Shown here in pieces: positions 10,101 to 25,679 of a stretch of 62,369 nucleotides of DNA. Location of the stretch: NCBI GenBank assembly GCA_004431415.1, contig QPMI01000137.1:7501-69869 (forward strand), given 5' to 3'. The translations under genes were made by a program, and so were the position numbers. Position 1 is the first letter of the stretch, and each line of letters starts with the position of its first letter. The notes beneath the pieces are model-generated. The model searched no databases. It had not been told where the DNA came from and was given only the letters and a program-made list of their open reading frames with translations. Source of the stretch: Cyanophora paradoxa (taxonomy: Eukaryota; Glaucocystophyceae; Cyanophorales; Cyanophoraceae).

Positions 10101-11533
10101 TATATGAGACGTCCTAATCGTAACACTCTTGGCGGGGCGTCGATCTGGGCGGGGTTAACGTTGGACGACTTGCACAGGGACGAGGTTCGACTTGCAGTTC
10201 AATCGAAAAGGCCCTCTGCTTCCCAGGCCTTGACCAGTGCAGCCACCAGGTCCGCAAGAGGTATAGGAGCCGGGAGCGCGGAAGTGCCATACACGTTCTC
10301 TTCCAGTAGATCGATATCAATGTAGCGCTCACGCCGCTTCTTCGAAGAACCCTAGAGAGATTGCTGAGCTTGCGCAAAAGAAGGGGGCTCGGAAGCGAAG
10401 CGGTGAACGCAGACCTGGCGCGCGGCCGACCCTGACTTCCAGAGCCGCCTCTCCGATTCCCATCTGGGCAGCCCTGCGCCGCGGTAGTCTTAGCTAATAT
10501 AGCGCTGTGCTAGCGCCGCCAGGGCGGACCGAAGACAGCGGGCGCTAGGTTTGCAGACGCTGGGCCCGCCGAACTCATCAGCGCGCGGCGTGCTCGCGCA
10601 TGCAACGTGCAGTCAAGCTCGTTCCTCAGCTCCTCCACTGAATGGCCCTCCCGCGAAAATCGATGCAGCTCAGTGGCGGCCGATCGAACAGCGGATTCGC
10701 GTGCAGCCTCGGCGAGCGGTACGATACGGCGAGCTCAGCTCTAGCGCTTTTCGCTGATCGGCCCGAATTTCCCCGAAATCCAGATGTGTGTGGGGGTACT
10801 CAAGAAGGATCAAATTGCCCCTCTCTTCGAATTATATATATATATAACATAAACGTGTAACTTGAATTAAACTTCGAGCACAACAGTTCAAGGAACGAGG
10901 GCACAGCTGCAGCCGACGTCGACATGTACAGGCTGGCTACCTCGCCAGCCTGGTCGCTAGACAGCTACCGTAGTACGTATATATATGTATACTATATATG
11001 ATACGTAACGGCATGCAGGGCCCGGGGCGCTTCTTGCTGACTCATGATCACTGATCGCATTTGGACACGTCACGGCGTGCACGTAGTAAAAACGCAGGTC
11101 CGGGCTACAAGAGTGGGAATGTATACGTACACTGCGGCCGCCCCGGCCGGGGGCGCCGCGGGCCCAGCCCACCAGCGAACTGGCCGGCCGGGCCCTGCAG
11201 CTGCGAGGCCCCCTGAGCGAGGCATTAATATTACTCTCCAGGTCATTTCAAGGTCAGAGCCCTTGCTGATCGGCCCAATGGCCAGTGGTTGGGTGGGGCA
11301 AGGATCAAATGGCTAGCGCTAGCGGCCAGCTTCAGGTCGTCGCCCATAATCATAATCGCCATGAAAGGGGTCCAACAAGCGTATCGATACGAGGGGTTTG
11401 CGTTTTTAGTACGTGTCGAAATGCTCTCCGCTAGACGCGCTTTCGTGAAATCTCAAGGTATTATGCGGTTTGTGTACAAGGGTCCCTATTGAGCCAAAAA
11501 TGAAGGCCCCTAGCGAGCCAGAAATTCGCCGGT
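10101..11533. other. No supported gene; AT-rich patches
   Basis: TATATA-rich patches lie near 10830 and 10978. No coding exon chain or RNA gene was recognised. Confidence 0.4.
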
Positions 11534-12319
11534 TTAACCGCGGCGGGTCATGGAGCGAGCCATGTCCAAGAACGACTGCATGTTCTTGCCAGGGAAGCGA
11601 CGGTCGGTCGAGACCTGGACGGCCGAGGAACGGCGGATCGCGGCCGGCGACATGACGGACACCACGGGGCTGGTCTTCTTCGGGGCCATGGTGACCTTGG
11701 GGGCCTTGGCGATGCCCTACGCACGTCCGATTCAATCGCGGCCGGTGCATCAGAAGCGCGCTCTGCATCGCACCGACTTCTGCTTCTCCAGCTCGGAGTC
11801 GAGGACCTTCTTGTCGTTGATGCGGTTGTTGAAGATGGTGGGGTCATCGACGTACAGGGCGCCTGCGAAACGGACTCAGCTACACCTCATGCAGAAGGCG
11901 ACTTTGCACTCGCGCACTCTCTTCAACCTTGACCTGCGGGACCGAGACCTTACAGTTAGTCGTGCGCGCATGCAATTTCGATTCGGAAGTGTCTATATGC
12001 TTTCGAAACGCTCTTCTCGTTCCGCGCAAACAGTGCCAAGCGCGCTAGGGCAACCCAACCAGCACCGCTCGCCTTCGGGGTCGGGAGGTTCACGGACGGG
12101 AGCTTCACGTTCGGGATCGAGATCTTAGGGCCCTTCTTCTCCTCCTCCGCCTTCATAAGGAGCTGCGAGAACACGGGCAGGTGAGCTGCCGAGCCGGCTG
12201 GAACACGCATCTCCAAAACACTACGTCTGACGGAGCCGCACCGGGTGGCTCCATGCCGACGACGACGAGGCGCCGAAGAACGCGGGGATGGGGGTGGCGG
12301 CGGCCTGGAAAACGTTCAT
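11534..12319 (-). CDS. Unrecognised small protein, four exons
   Basis: Four exons join without a frame break into 144 codons plus stop: 12242-12319, 12066-12162, 11774-11862 and 11534-11704. All introns are GT-AG (79, 203 and 69 nt). The start MNVFQAAATPIPAFFGA could be an organelle or secretory leader. The middle has KAEEEKKGPKISIPNVKLP and ALYVDDPTIFNNRINDKKVL; the end is basic (FLDMARSMTRRG). Clean splicing, balanced codon use and non-repetitive protein argue for a real gene. I recognise no family or function. Confidence 0.6.
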
Positions 12320-12448
12320 GGCTGCAGATATGTGATGAACGTGATGAACAGGGGTATAGGAAGCAGGCGGATTGAGAAGGGGTACTGTGCCACAATATGC
12401 CTCAGAGTTGCGATTACGATCGGATTTCGAGTTGCGATTACGACGTTC

Positions 12449-12705
12449 AACTTTCGTCCAACTTTCGTCCAACTTTCGAATTCGTCCAGCCTCCATTCTG
12501 CCGATGGGCACGTGCGCACGCCGGGGAGGATAACTGGTTCTTCCAGAGAGCCCACCGGAGAGCCCGCCACGTGCGCGTGCAGCCGCGTGCCGCGTGCCTG
12601 GGGCAGAACCGGTTCTTGTGGGCCGGGCGAGCGTCCGCCGCGCGCGGCTCGCAGTTCGTCATTCGAGAAGGGCGCTCTGCGGTTCTGCGGTGGCAATGGG
12701 AAGGT

Positions 12706-12720
<15 letters not shown>
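12449..12720 (+). repeat. Dispersed repeat E, copy 1
   Basis: Inverted relative to 30890-31130. Shared sequence includes GCCGATGGGCACGTGCGCAC and CAGAACCGGTTCTTGTGGGC. At its left edge the 11-bp unit CAACTTTCGTC occurs about three times, against about 15 in the other copy. Confidence 0.85.
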
Positions 12721-12736
<16 letters not shown>

Positions 12737-13076
12737 GCGCCTCCCTCCCGCCGCCCTTTACGCCGGCCCCGCAGACGTCGAGGGAGGCCCCGCCGCGGGC
12801 CCGAGCCCGCACCGGATCCCGTGCGCCTCTGCCGTCTCGCCCTTCGCCCTCTTTCGCTCATCCTCCTCGCAGGGCGAGCCGCCTGACGGGTCGCGCGCGG
12901 GGCGCCTGACGGGGTGCACCGGAGAGCCAACTTGGCAAGCGTAATCGAACTCAAAACGTCCAAGTTACACGTTTCATCCAACTTCCAATTCGAAGGCAAT
13001 CATGAACTGCGAAGCGCTAGCTAGACTGTTGGGCGCATGGCAATGGGGTCCGTCTGGATCCGGGGCTTGCCACTGA

Positions 13077-13265
13077 CTCAGTGAGATATCTGGAAAAAGA
13101 ATGAGCAGGCTTCGCACCCGAGGAGGCAGGAACGAAGCCATGGTGGTCGTTTCGAAAACTTTGACACGCGTTGCTGGCCTAGGCCTCATCAGAGGGTATC
13201 GAGGATCCGTATCGTGCGCATCGTATACGTAGGCTGCAACAGGTCGTTGCTGCACGCCCCTCAAT
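13077..13265 (-). repeat. Dispersed repeat C, copy 3 (inverted)
   Basis: Reverse complement of the repeat at 4917-5117, ending beside the Fanzor remnant that follows. Confidence 0.85.
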
Positions 13266-13410
13266 CAGAGTTGCGATTACGATCGGAATCAGAGTTACCA
13301 AGTTAACGTTGCGATTACGACGGCGGGCGTCCCCGGTCACTGAATCTTGTACTCTTTGTAATGTAACCACGCATGGCGCGCGACGTAGTTTTCTCGCGGG
13401 GCACGCTCGG

Positions 13411-14066
13411 ATGGTCATCGTGCCGGAGTTCCGCACCAGCCAGATGGTCGGCGAGCTCTGTCGGCGCGCCCGCCCCGGGAATTCCGCTCACTTTCCCCTG
13501 CAGGTCGCCCGCAAGGGGCGGGCGATGCTCCCGTGGGTGGCGCGTCAGGCTCTCGACTGCCGCCACTACGAGTACGCTGGTCTTGCGTTTCGACTCCCTC
13601 TGCCAAGCGGTCTTGATGCTTATTTTGCGCAGGTTCCGGCAGCTCATGCAGCACGCCGTCCGGCGGCACCCCAAGGACGAGGACCCGCCGTGCACGCTCC
13701 AGCTCGTCTGCGAAGCCTGGACCTCGAAGACGTGCGGGATGTGCGGCAAGACCAACTACACGCTCGGCTCGAAGAGGGTCTTCGAGTGCCGCCCCGGGTG
13801 CGGCTTCCGGGCGGACCGCGACGGCGGCGCCGCGCGGTGCGTGTTGTGTCTATACACGCCTATACACAATCGCTGCTCCCCCCGCCTAGTCCCGACACGG
13901 CCTAGCCACGGCGTAATTTTCCGTCTAGGCCTAGGGCCGGGCCGGCTCGCCCTCCCAGCACCGCCCGATCGCGATCGTAATCGTACTGATCGCACAGACC
14001 TCTCGCAGGAGCATCTTCATCCGCTACGGCACGGGCGTGGACGCGAAGCGCCTGCTCAGCTCGTAG
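13411..14066 (+). pseudogene. Fanzor (TnpB-like RNA-guided nuclease), 5'-truncated copy A
   Basis: Three exons join: 13411-13571, 13633-13836 and 14009-14066, with GT-AG introns of 61 and 172 nt. The product runs from MVIVPEFRTSQMV through WVARQALDCRHYEFRQLMQH to a zinc ribbon (SKTCGMCGKTNYTLG, then FECRPGCGF) and the third RuvC motif DRDGGAAR, ending GVDAKRLLSS. In TnpB and Fanzor proteins this is the C-terminal half. The first two RuvC motifs are missing upstream, so this copy should be inactive. The four ribbon cysteines and the third-motif aspartate are intact. The element terminus (14198) lies 5 bp from the PEX19 stop codon. Confidence 0.85.
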
Positions 14067-14198
14067 CTAGCTAGGCTCCGATTCCCTTTTTTCCATCAGG
14101 GCACCAGTCCCTGTGGGTTACGCTCTCACCCAAACAGCACGGGTACAGTGATAGCGCTGAGGTAGGAGGTCCGGCCGCGCCCGTAGCTTAGAAAGAGC
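14067..14198 (+). mobile_element. Fanzor element 3' terminus
   Basis: Non-coding end of the element, finishing CGCCCGTAGCTTAGAAAGAGC (last base 14198). The same terminus occurs inverted at 6969 and 4414. The PEX19 3' UTR must therefore lie within the element. Confidence 0.75.
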
Positions 14199-14203
14199 AA
14201 ATG

Positions 14204-15530
14204 CTACATCACGTTACACTCCCCGCCAGGCGCAATGTTTGGTAATACAGGGCTTCCGTCGGGACCAAACTGCACCTGCGGCGCAACATCTTTCAACAGC
14301 TCCGGTGGTGGTGGTCCTGCAAAGGGCAGCCCCGTTCAGAGGCCCACAGACGAACCGCAGCAAGAGCTGTCCCTGCACGCACCACAGTCCTGCATCTGCT
14401 CAAGAGGAACATGGTTCTGTCAGCTAAGTTTCAGATGAAAGAGCCCGTGTCAGACCTCTTGCATGAGCTGGACGAGTTTGGGATAGTCCTCTGCACCAGC
14501 CTCGTACACAGCGCATATCTGCTTTACATAGTCGTACTGCTTCTGGAATTTGTTGAACTCTTCTTCCCCAATCATCGATGCAGGGTGCTCTTCGAGATAC
14601 GTTGGGTACTGTGCCAGGCCATTAGATGCAAGTGAAATGCAGAAGAAGTTGGAGAAAGGAAAGACGAAACCGTCACACCTTGTCTCGAATCTGCGAAAGA
14701 GGTGGATACAGAACGTCGCGAGACAACATGTGCTTCATCATGTTCTGCATGCTTGGCAGTCAGGCACTGAGAAATGCACGCAAGCCAGTTGGTGCAGACC
14801 TCCATCACGCTGCTGAACTGGGGGTCGTCGCCTAACCTAGCAAAGCTACAATCCCTGTAAGATAGTTCAACCGGCGCAGGCTCACAGGAACGCACTGCTC
14901 GGCCAGTCGCTCCATCACCGCCTCGTTCAATTCTTGTTGCCGAGCCTCCGGCATCGCCTTCGAGTCTCGTCGAGGCAAGTCGGAAGGCAAAACCGCTTGC
15001 GGCGCACCTCGAACTGGCGGGCGCTATCCTGCAGAAGAGACAGCGCAGCGGACATGTTGCGATCGAAATCTTGCCCTTCCTCGGTCGTCCCCTCCGGCGC
15101 ACCATCGCCGCGAGGCGCTCCGGCACCCAGCGCTTGGAACATCGAGGCGAGGTCGGGCACGTTGCCGGACGGATCTTCCCCGAGACGCCGCACGGCTTCC
15201 TCGAAACTGTTCCTGAACTCTGTGTTGCCCGCAAGACCAGAGAAGAAGTTGCTGCGGCGGGATGCGTGAGGCAAGAGCGCCGCGCACGGCGCGCTTCGAC
15301 CAGAACCTCATTTCGCGTGACAGATCGTCCGCGACGCGGTCGCCCTCCGGATTCGCATCGGGACCCTCGGGCTCCGCTGCAGACGCCGCGCTCGCGCCCC
15401 CGGCGCCGGAGCCGTGCTCGAACTCGTTGAGCGCATCTGCAGTCAGCGCGTAAGCGCTCAGCGGCGCCCGTGAGCTTGCGCGTGCAGTCAACACCGCACT
15501 CTCGAGAATCGAGTCGAGGTCGTCCGCCAT
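14204..15530 (-). CDS. PEX19: Peroxin 19, peroxisomal membrane protein receptor
   Basis: PEX19 binds new peroxisomal membrane proteins in the cytosol and delivers them to PEX3. The start at 15530 gives MADDLDSILESAV. Further exons encode NFFSGLAGNTEFRNSFEEAV, MQNMMKHMLSRDVLYPPL (matching the family's IMQNLLSKDVLYPSL), YPTYLEEHPASMIGEEEF and KFQKQYDYVKQICAVYEAG. The protein ends GGECNVM, a CaaX box of the kind farnesylated in PEX19. Several short introns interrupt it. The stop (14204-14206) is next to a Fanzor terminus. Family and CaaX motif make the call secure. Confidence 0.93.
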
Positions 15531-15612
15531 GTTCGTTAACAAGGCGTTGCTGTGCAAAACGCGTGCCAAAATTACGCTGCGCTCTTGCTGAAGCCTCTTC
15601 GAGAAACTAGCT

Positions 15613-16647
15613 ATGGGGATGGCTCTTGGTACCGTAGTACCCCTCCGGGGGATGGACTCGGATCATCGGATCAAGGAATTTTGGCGTTTGCTTTTCTCTG
15701 CGGTCAACCTCCAACCTATGCCGGTGAATTCTGCTCGCTTCCTCGCTTTCCTTTTGACTGGTTCCGTCCGCGTTCACAACACTGGTTGGATGTACATTCA
15801 GCATTGGGAATGGCAAACTCTCCGCATTTTAGGACTTCATTCAATATTCACTTCCTATGCCTCTCTTTATCGTGTTGGTCGGAATGAGGCCTGCAAAACT
15901 CACTCTCTCCTTCCCGATCTTCAGCTACCCCTTACCCCGTCTTCTACTGCTGGTTTTACTGTGGATCGATTGATGCGTACCTTCTTTCAAGAGCTCGACC
16001 GCTTGTTGGAAATTCTTCCTCATCGCCTTCCTCCTCACCGCCGTGTGCGCTTCTTTTCTGATTTTCATACTGTTCCTCAGATTGACCCCTTCCGGTCTTC
16101 CTTCTGTGAACAACTGCTTGGTGCAGCGCGCGTGTTTGACTCAACCTGGCAACGATATCTTTCCTGTGAGCATGTTCCTGCTGCTCACCCTCCTTCGCAT
16201 CTCCAACCTAGCCCGCTTCCGCTAGTCTTTCCTGCTGCCGTTTTACGTCCTGAACTTCTACACACTCTCAAGCGTCCTCCTACTTTCGTAGATCCTTCTG
16301 ACTCCGACTCTGATTCTTCGTCTGATGGGGATTCGATCTCTTCTGCTTCCTCTTCATCTTCTCGTGTTCCTAGTCGAGAGCGTGATGATGTCCCTGGTAC
16401 TCCAGAATATATAGAGCCTATTGCGGACAACCCTCTTCCTGCACATGCTCCTGAACCCGCTTTGCTCCATAGACCCCGAGCGTCTTTTGCTAGTTCTAGT
16501 GCTCGATCAGATTCATCTAGTCCTGTAATCTATATTACAGATGATGACTTCTCTGACGCTGCTTCTGATTCTAGTCCTGTAGTCTTTATTAGTGATGATG
16601 AAGATGAGCTTGACATCCCTTCTATCTACCCCAATTTTGCACTTTGA
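15613..16647 (+). CDS. Intron-less ORF with two SUMO-interacting-type motifs, unknown function
   Basis: A single 344-codon frame, T-rich at third positions and lower in GC than its neighbours, so possibly of foreign origin. The first 200 residues have aromatic-rich helical stretches (TGWMYIQHWEWQTLRILGLH) with no recognised domain. The rest is Ser/Asp-rich and ends with VIYITDDDF and VVFISDDEDELD. A hydrophobic quartet followed by acids is the usual form of a SUMO-interacting motif. The starts at 15613, 15619 and 15652 are alternatives. An 18-19-bp direct repeat lies at 15654-15671 and 16802-16820, as if the ORF sits inside a small inserted unit. Confidence 0.6.
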   Translation: MGMALGTVVPLRGMDSDHRIKEFWRLLFSAVNLQPMPVNSARFLAFLLTGSVRVHNTGWMYIQHWEWQTLRILGLHSIFTSYASLYRVGRNEACKTHSLLPDLQLPLTPSSTAGFTVDRLMRTFFQELDRLLEILPHRLPPHRRVRFFSDFHTVPQIDPFRSSFCEQLLGAARVFDSTWQRYLSCEHVPAAHPPSHLQPSPLPLVFPAAVLRPELLHTLKRPPTFVDPSDSDSDSSSDGDSISSASSSSSRVPSRERDDVPGTPEYIEPIADNPLPAHAPEPALLHRPRASFASSSARSDSSSPVIYITDDDFSDAASDSSPVVFISDDEDELDIPSIYPNFAL

Positions 16648-16822
16648 GACGCGATACCCCACCCGTGCCGTTCAGGGAGCCGGTATCGGGGTGGGATTCG
16701 TGTATTTGATATCTTTTTTCTCTCTCATTTTGTAACCACCACCCAGACTCGAGTTCGAGTCCTGGGAGTGTCTTTTACTTGCTCTCTCTCTATCGGATCA
16801 AGGACTCGGGATCATCGGATGT

Positions 16823-17122
16823 CCGACCTTAGGCTTCCTCGTCCGGTCCAACCTCTAATCGCAATCGACCTTAGGCTTCCTCGTCCGGTCCAACCTCTAA
16901 TCGCAATCGACCTTAGGCTTCCCCGTCCGGTCCAACCTCTAATCGCAATCGACCTTAGGCTTCCTCGTCCGGTCCAACCTCTAATCGCAATCGACCTTAG
17001 GCTTCCCCGTCCGGTCCAACCTCTACTCGCAATCGACCTTAGGCTTCCCCGTCCGGTCCAACCTCTAATCGCAATCGACCTTAGGCTTCCCCGTCCGGTC
17101 CAACCTTTAATCGGAATCGCAA
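16823..17122. repeat. 42-bp tandem repeat, seven units
   Basis: Each unit reads CCTTAGGCTTCCTCGTCCGG, then TCCAACCTCTAATCGCAATCGA, with T/C changes. The unit is 14 codons long, so all frames stay open, but the translation is plainly repetitive and not treated as a gene. Confidence 0.95.
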
Positions 17123-17306
17123 TCAAAGACGTCCGACCCCTCAGGGCCTCATCGTAATCGCGATTACGATCAGGGGGCTATCCCCAGTAAAGCTCCGCGC
17201 GTGGCGACGTCACCGCTGTCAGAAAAGCCCAGCCGAACGCGGAACGGCGGCTCGAAACCGACGGCAACGCCTGACCGCGGTCGCTATGGAGCGGGACCCG
17301 GGAGAT

Positions 17307-17442
17307 GATCGTAGTCGTAATTCTTGTCTAGCTGATCGTAATCGTAATTCTTGTCTAGCTGATACTTGGAGCTCAGCGGCTGATCGTAATCGTAATTCTT
17401 GTCTAGCTGATACTTGGAGCTGATCGTAATCGTAATTCTTGT
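17307..17442. repeat. Tandem repeat containing GATCGTAATCGTAATTCTTG
   Basis: Four imperfect units of 25-42 bp alternate with CTAGCTGATACTTGGAGCT. They belong to the dispersed GATCGTAATCGTA word family. Confidence 0.9.
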
Positions 17443-17487
17443 CGGCGCATACGCCACATGTACACACACCACCATTCTATAATTTCT

Positions 17488-17708
17488 GGCAGCTGCAGCA
17501 GATTCCTTGGCCTGCTCCCAGTCTGCTGAGCTAGCTAAATCTCTTGCATTATAATCATAATAACAAACTTGCGGCGTCGTTGCCACAGTGCGTGTGTCGC
17601 GAGCGAAGTGAGCTGCCAGGCTGTACATGTGTGATTCTCGAGAAGGCAAGCCCGGCAGGAAAACATAGAAAAACACTCGTATACGTATACGGAAGGCCTT
17701 GCGCCCCC
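17488..17708 (-). repeat. Dispersed repeat D, copy 2
   Basis: It matches 7919-8139 and lies 11 bp beyond the dymeclin stop codon, so it probably forms part of that gene's 3' end. Confidence 0.8.
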
Positions 17709-17718
17709 AAATCACGTG

Positions 17719-20700
17719 CTATTCTTTGACGTCGTCCTCGTCAATTTCCTCGCTGCCGTCTTGGCTGGAGAAAATGACAACCCGGACCGGATCAAAAGGT
17801 ATGTTGGCCCCGTGGAACACGATGGACCACACATATGGAGTGAAGAACTCCTGTGGATGTGCCTCCTCTTCATAGCAAAACCGGAGCTCAGGAAACTGCG
17901 AGGCACGAGCATCAGCACAGCACGTATCATGGCGTGGAGGGTTGTTTGGCACCATGCGAAGGCGATCACTCTTCCAAGACCGGCCTGCTTGTTCGATGAC
18001 ATGCATGACCTCCGACACCGACCAGGGGGTCTGAAGATTGGCCTCCTCCAGGCGCTGATTGATGAAACCCAAGACAGCCTCCACATTTTCGATCAAGTCG
18101 TAGAGTCGTGGGTGAGCACGGAAGGACTCGAACTCCTTTGCCCGTTGAAGCATAGCATACACGAAATGAGGGTTCCGCGGGAGTGCAAACGTCAGGGTCT
18201 GTGGAGAGGGTGAGGCGAGCATGAACACAGGCACACACAGCAAAAAGCATACTGCATTGATTGTCTCGAGCACTATGCGAAGGAAGTCCAGAAACACCAT
18301 CTGGAAGCCCCCAGAGTATTATTTGTTATTTGAGTGGGGGCCCGGGATGCAGGCACAGCAAGACAGCTACCTGCTCACTGTTCAACTCATCTACGTCCAT
18401 CGTTTCACTGCTTGTATCTTGGACAGACTGCGAGGCTGCGCTTGGGTGCTGTTGACCAAGGGTTGCGATCCTGGTGCTGAGCTTCTGGTACTGTAAAGGC
18501 AAGTCAGTGCGGCATCACTGCAATACCCGCAATGGCATCCACCTTGCTTGCGAGCATACTGAAAAGCACCAAAATCCGCTGTGCTGCATACGAGTGAAGG
18601 TTGTTGAAATGCGGGGACATGTTGGCGAGTGTGGCCAAGCAGTTCGTGTGAAGGTAGGTGTCTTTCAGCTTTGTGAGGTTGTACTGGATTGTCCGCACAA
18701 GAATGATGACGCAAAGACTGCCCAACTGCGCCCAGTATCAGCCGATTGCACGATTGCCGCTTGCGAGATGTCATGCTTTACCGAAACTTGTGTCAAGATC
18801 CTGCGCAAAATCATCTCAGGCCTTGAGAAAGCGTCACAACCGCAAGATGAGCCTGCCTGTCTTTGAACCAGGGAACAGCGGCTATTTCTACGAGATGCAC
18901 AGAGCTGCTAAATGATGCATCTTGCGAGAGAATAAGGAGGACGATCAGGAGCATATAGATCTGGTTGGCTTTCCGGTTGGCTGCTCCATGCAGCATCTTC
19001 AAGATCGGAATGATCTGCGCATGTGCATCGTTACACTCGTAAGAGCATTCAATTTACTTCTGTGCACGAACAAGCGTGTCCAGGTCTGTGCGTGCCAGAC
19101 AGAATGCTAGAAACAACGGGTTTGAATGGATGAAGCAATCTGCTCCGGCGTTTGTGCATAAGCCGAAGTTCACGGGAGAAACAAGCACTCACACGTCAGC
19201 AGCGTGACTTTCTCATCATGCAAGTACCTGTGGCAGTTCAATTATTTCATCCCACAAAAATGCAGCACCAGGATCAATCGCACATCCCAATGCTCTCGTA
19301 AAGCGCTGAGAATGATATCCTTGAGCCAGAGGCTGCTGTGCCCTCCTCTACGTCTTCTGGCACTGAACGGGAAAAGATTCAATCGAAGCGCCAGAACGAA
19401 ATCGGTACAACATGCACCATAAGAATCTTGCAATGCTTTGATGGCATGTATAAATGGATTGTTGTCTCCAACGTCATCTGGCCTGTAGTGCACTGCAACG
19501 AGCAGCAGATGCAGGCTTCGCTCTGCAAGGGAATGCAATTCCGACTCTTTCTTTGGAGGAAAGAAGTAGTGATATGCAAAGTAGGGCAGTAGCAGCAGTG
19601 TCGCTGCTCGGAGTTTTGTAAAACTAGGCATCCGGAATGCATCATTTCAACGTACTTGCAGCGCTCGTAACTGTGCGGGTGATACCTTGTGGAAGGGGCG
19701 GCTCCTTGCGGTTCTCGATAAAGTTGAGCAAAAGTGACCGGACCAGTGCCCCATGTAGATCACCACGAGGGTGGCCTGCGAGTGCTGCAAACTCTGCTGG
19801 TTCAAAAGAAGGCCCACCCCTGCAGAGGATATCAAGGAAAAGATTCTGGTCTTCTGTCAGATGTGTGTGTGGCTGGAGGGCCGGTCATCAAACCGGAGTC
19901 GTAGAAGAGATCGGATGAAAGAGTTGCGAGGAGGCAAGCACAAGGAGAAGGTTGAGGACTTCAATATGCAAAACATAGGTGACGTCCGTGATCTCGGCCG
20001 ATCCCAGAAAAGCCATGAGGGCCTGATTTTGAAGTTATGTGAGTAGGCACAGAACGTAGTTGGAACAGGATAACCCACCTCTACGAGCTCGAACGCAAAT
20101 GGCTGCTTCTCGCTGCTGCCCGACAGGGACGTGATTGGCAAGCGCAGTCCAAAATGCGCAGCTCCATCTGGATGATCCAGTGTTTCGATGATGTGTTGCG
20201 AAAATGTCCTGAGAAATCCGAATTCGATGTCGGCAGAAACAACGTGATTGAAAGCCGAAAATCGAACCGGAACAGCCACACTGTGTTGATCGCTTTCTGG
20301 TAACGAGGCATATCGTGAGAGATTGTGGAAGGCAATGGAGACGTGTCGATGGCACCTGGATCGATTCGGGGGGGCTCGTGGCCTGTGTGGACCGAAGCTG
20401 GTTGATAAGCACTTGGCCGAGCACCTCAAGGTTTTTGGAGCTGACATTGTTTGAAACTGGAAGCAGGGTGAGCCCGTCTTGGCTGGGAGCCCAGCACACA
20501 ACCCGAGCGCACCAAGGCGCTCGCAGAGCACACGAAGGGCTGAGCGCAGCTCCCAGGGGCTGGTCTGGGAGCTGAAAGACACCTTGAAGCTGCCGCACGG
20601 TGCATGTGGGGAACCAGCGGCGCGGAGCTAGCTGCTAGCGTACGCACTTCACAACCTGGTCCCAGAATGGGTCGTTCAGCTGCGCGGAAGCAGCATCAGC

Positions 20701-20922
20701 TATGCGACCGGCCGGGCGGGCGGGCGCGCCGACGGAGCCGCCGCGCACGCGCGCCGCTGAGCTACACGCCTGGTCGCGCACAGAACACGCACCGGCCGAT
20801 GCTTCGCCGACACGAACTCTCGAAGGACGTCCGAGTCCTGAATGGCGTCTGCGGGCCGCGTCAACTCGCTCAAAGCGTCCGCGGGCGCGTCTCGAGTGAC
20901 CTGACGAAGACCCCGCCCCCAT
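17719..20922 (-). CDS. DYM: Dymeclin (spliced)
   Basis: Dymeclin is a myristoylated Golgi-associated protein. The start at 20922 gives MGAGSSS, matching the MGANSSS myristoylation N-terminus of animal dymeclin. Later exons encode [68 protein letters not shown] and [18 protein letters not shown]. The end has [18 protein letters not shown], then TPYVWSIVF. Introns are tiny: 17896-17952 is 57 nt and stays in frame; one near 19035-19080 is 43 nt. A one-base frame change is needed after MGAGSSS. It shares a 155-bp intergenic region with NVL. A piece of it (18401-18685) is copied at 4663. Confidence 0.93.
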
Positions 20923-21077
20923 AGTTCCGGGCGCAGTCCTGCAGTTCCAACGTTCGTGTACCGGGCGCGGGACGGCCGAAGCTTCAAGTTGGTTAAACGG
21001 GTACGCAGCTTCCCGACCCGCCGCGCGGCTCGGCCGCACCGTGCAGCGTGCGGCGCCAGCAGCAGATCTGGTGCTGT
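20923..21077. promoter_or_regulatory. Shared divergent promoter region of DYM and NVL
   Basis: Only 155 bp separate the opposed start codons, so both 5' UTRs and promoters must lie here. The region is GC-rich with no TATA box seen. Confidence 0.6.
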
Positions 21078-25493
<4,416 letters not shown>

Positions 25494-25679
25494 AGACATG
25501 AAGGCATGCAGGAACTCCCACCGCCCGCCGACGATGCGATGCTCCACGAGCCTCGGCTGGCAACGGCGAGGGCTGCACCTTCGTATGTGTAGCCCACACA
25601 GGCGTAGTTCACAGATGCAGCTAGCTAGAAGCTAGCTTGCGTGTCTATGCTGAACGCATGTAGACAGAGACATCGAATT
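25494..25679. other. Convergent intergenic region NVL / DNAJ
   Basis: 186 bp between two converging stop codons. It should hold both 3' UTRs; no motif stands out. Confidence 0.5.

Noticed and set aside
16745-16772. tRNA-like B box GAGTTCGAGTCC
   Set aside because: No cloverleaf can be drawn; the match is limited to one box.
16823-17122. CRISPR array
   Set aside because: Units are contiguous with no unique spacers, and the setting is eukaryotic.
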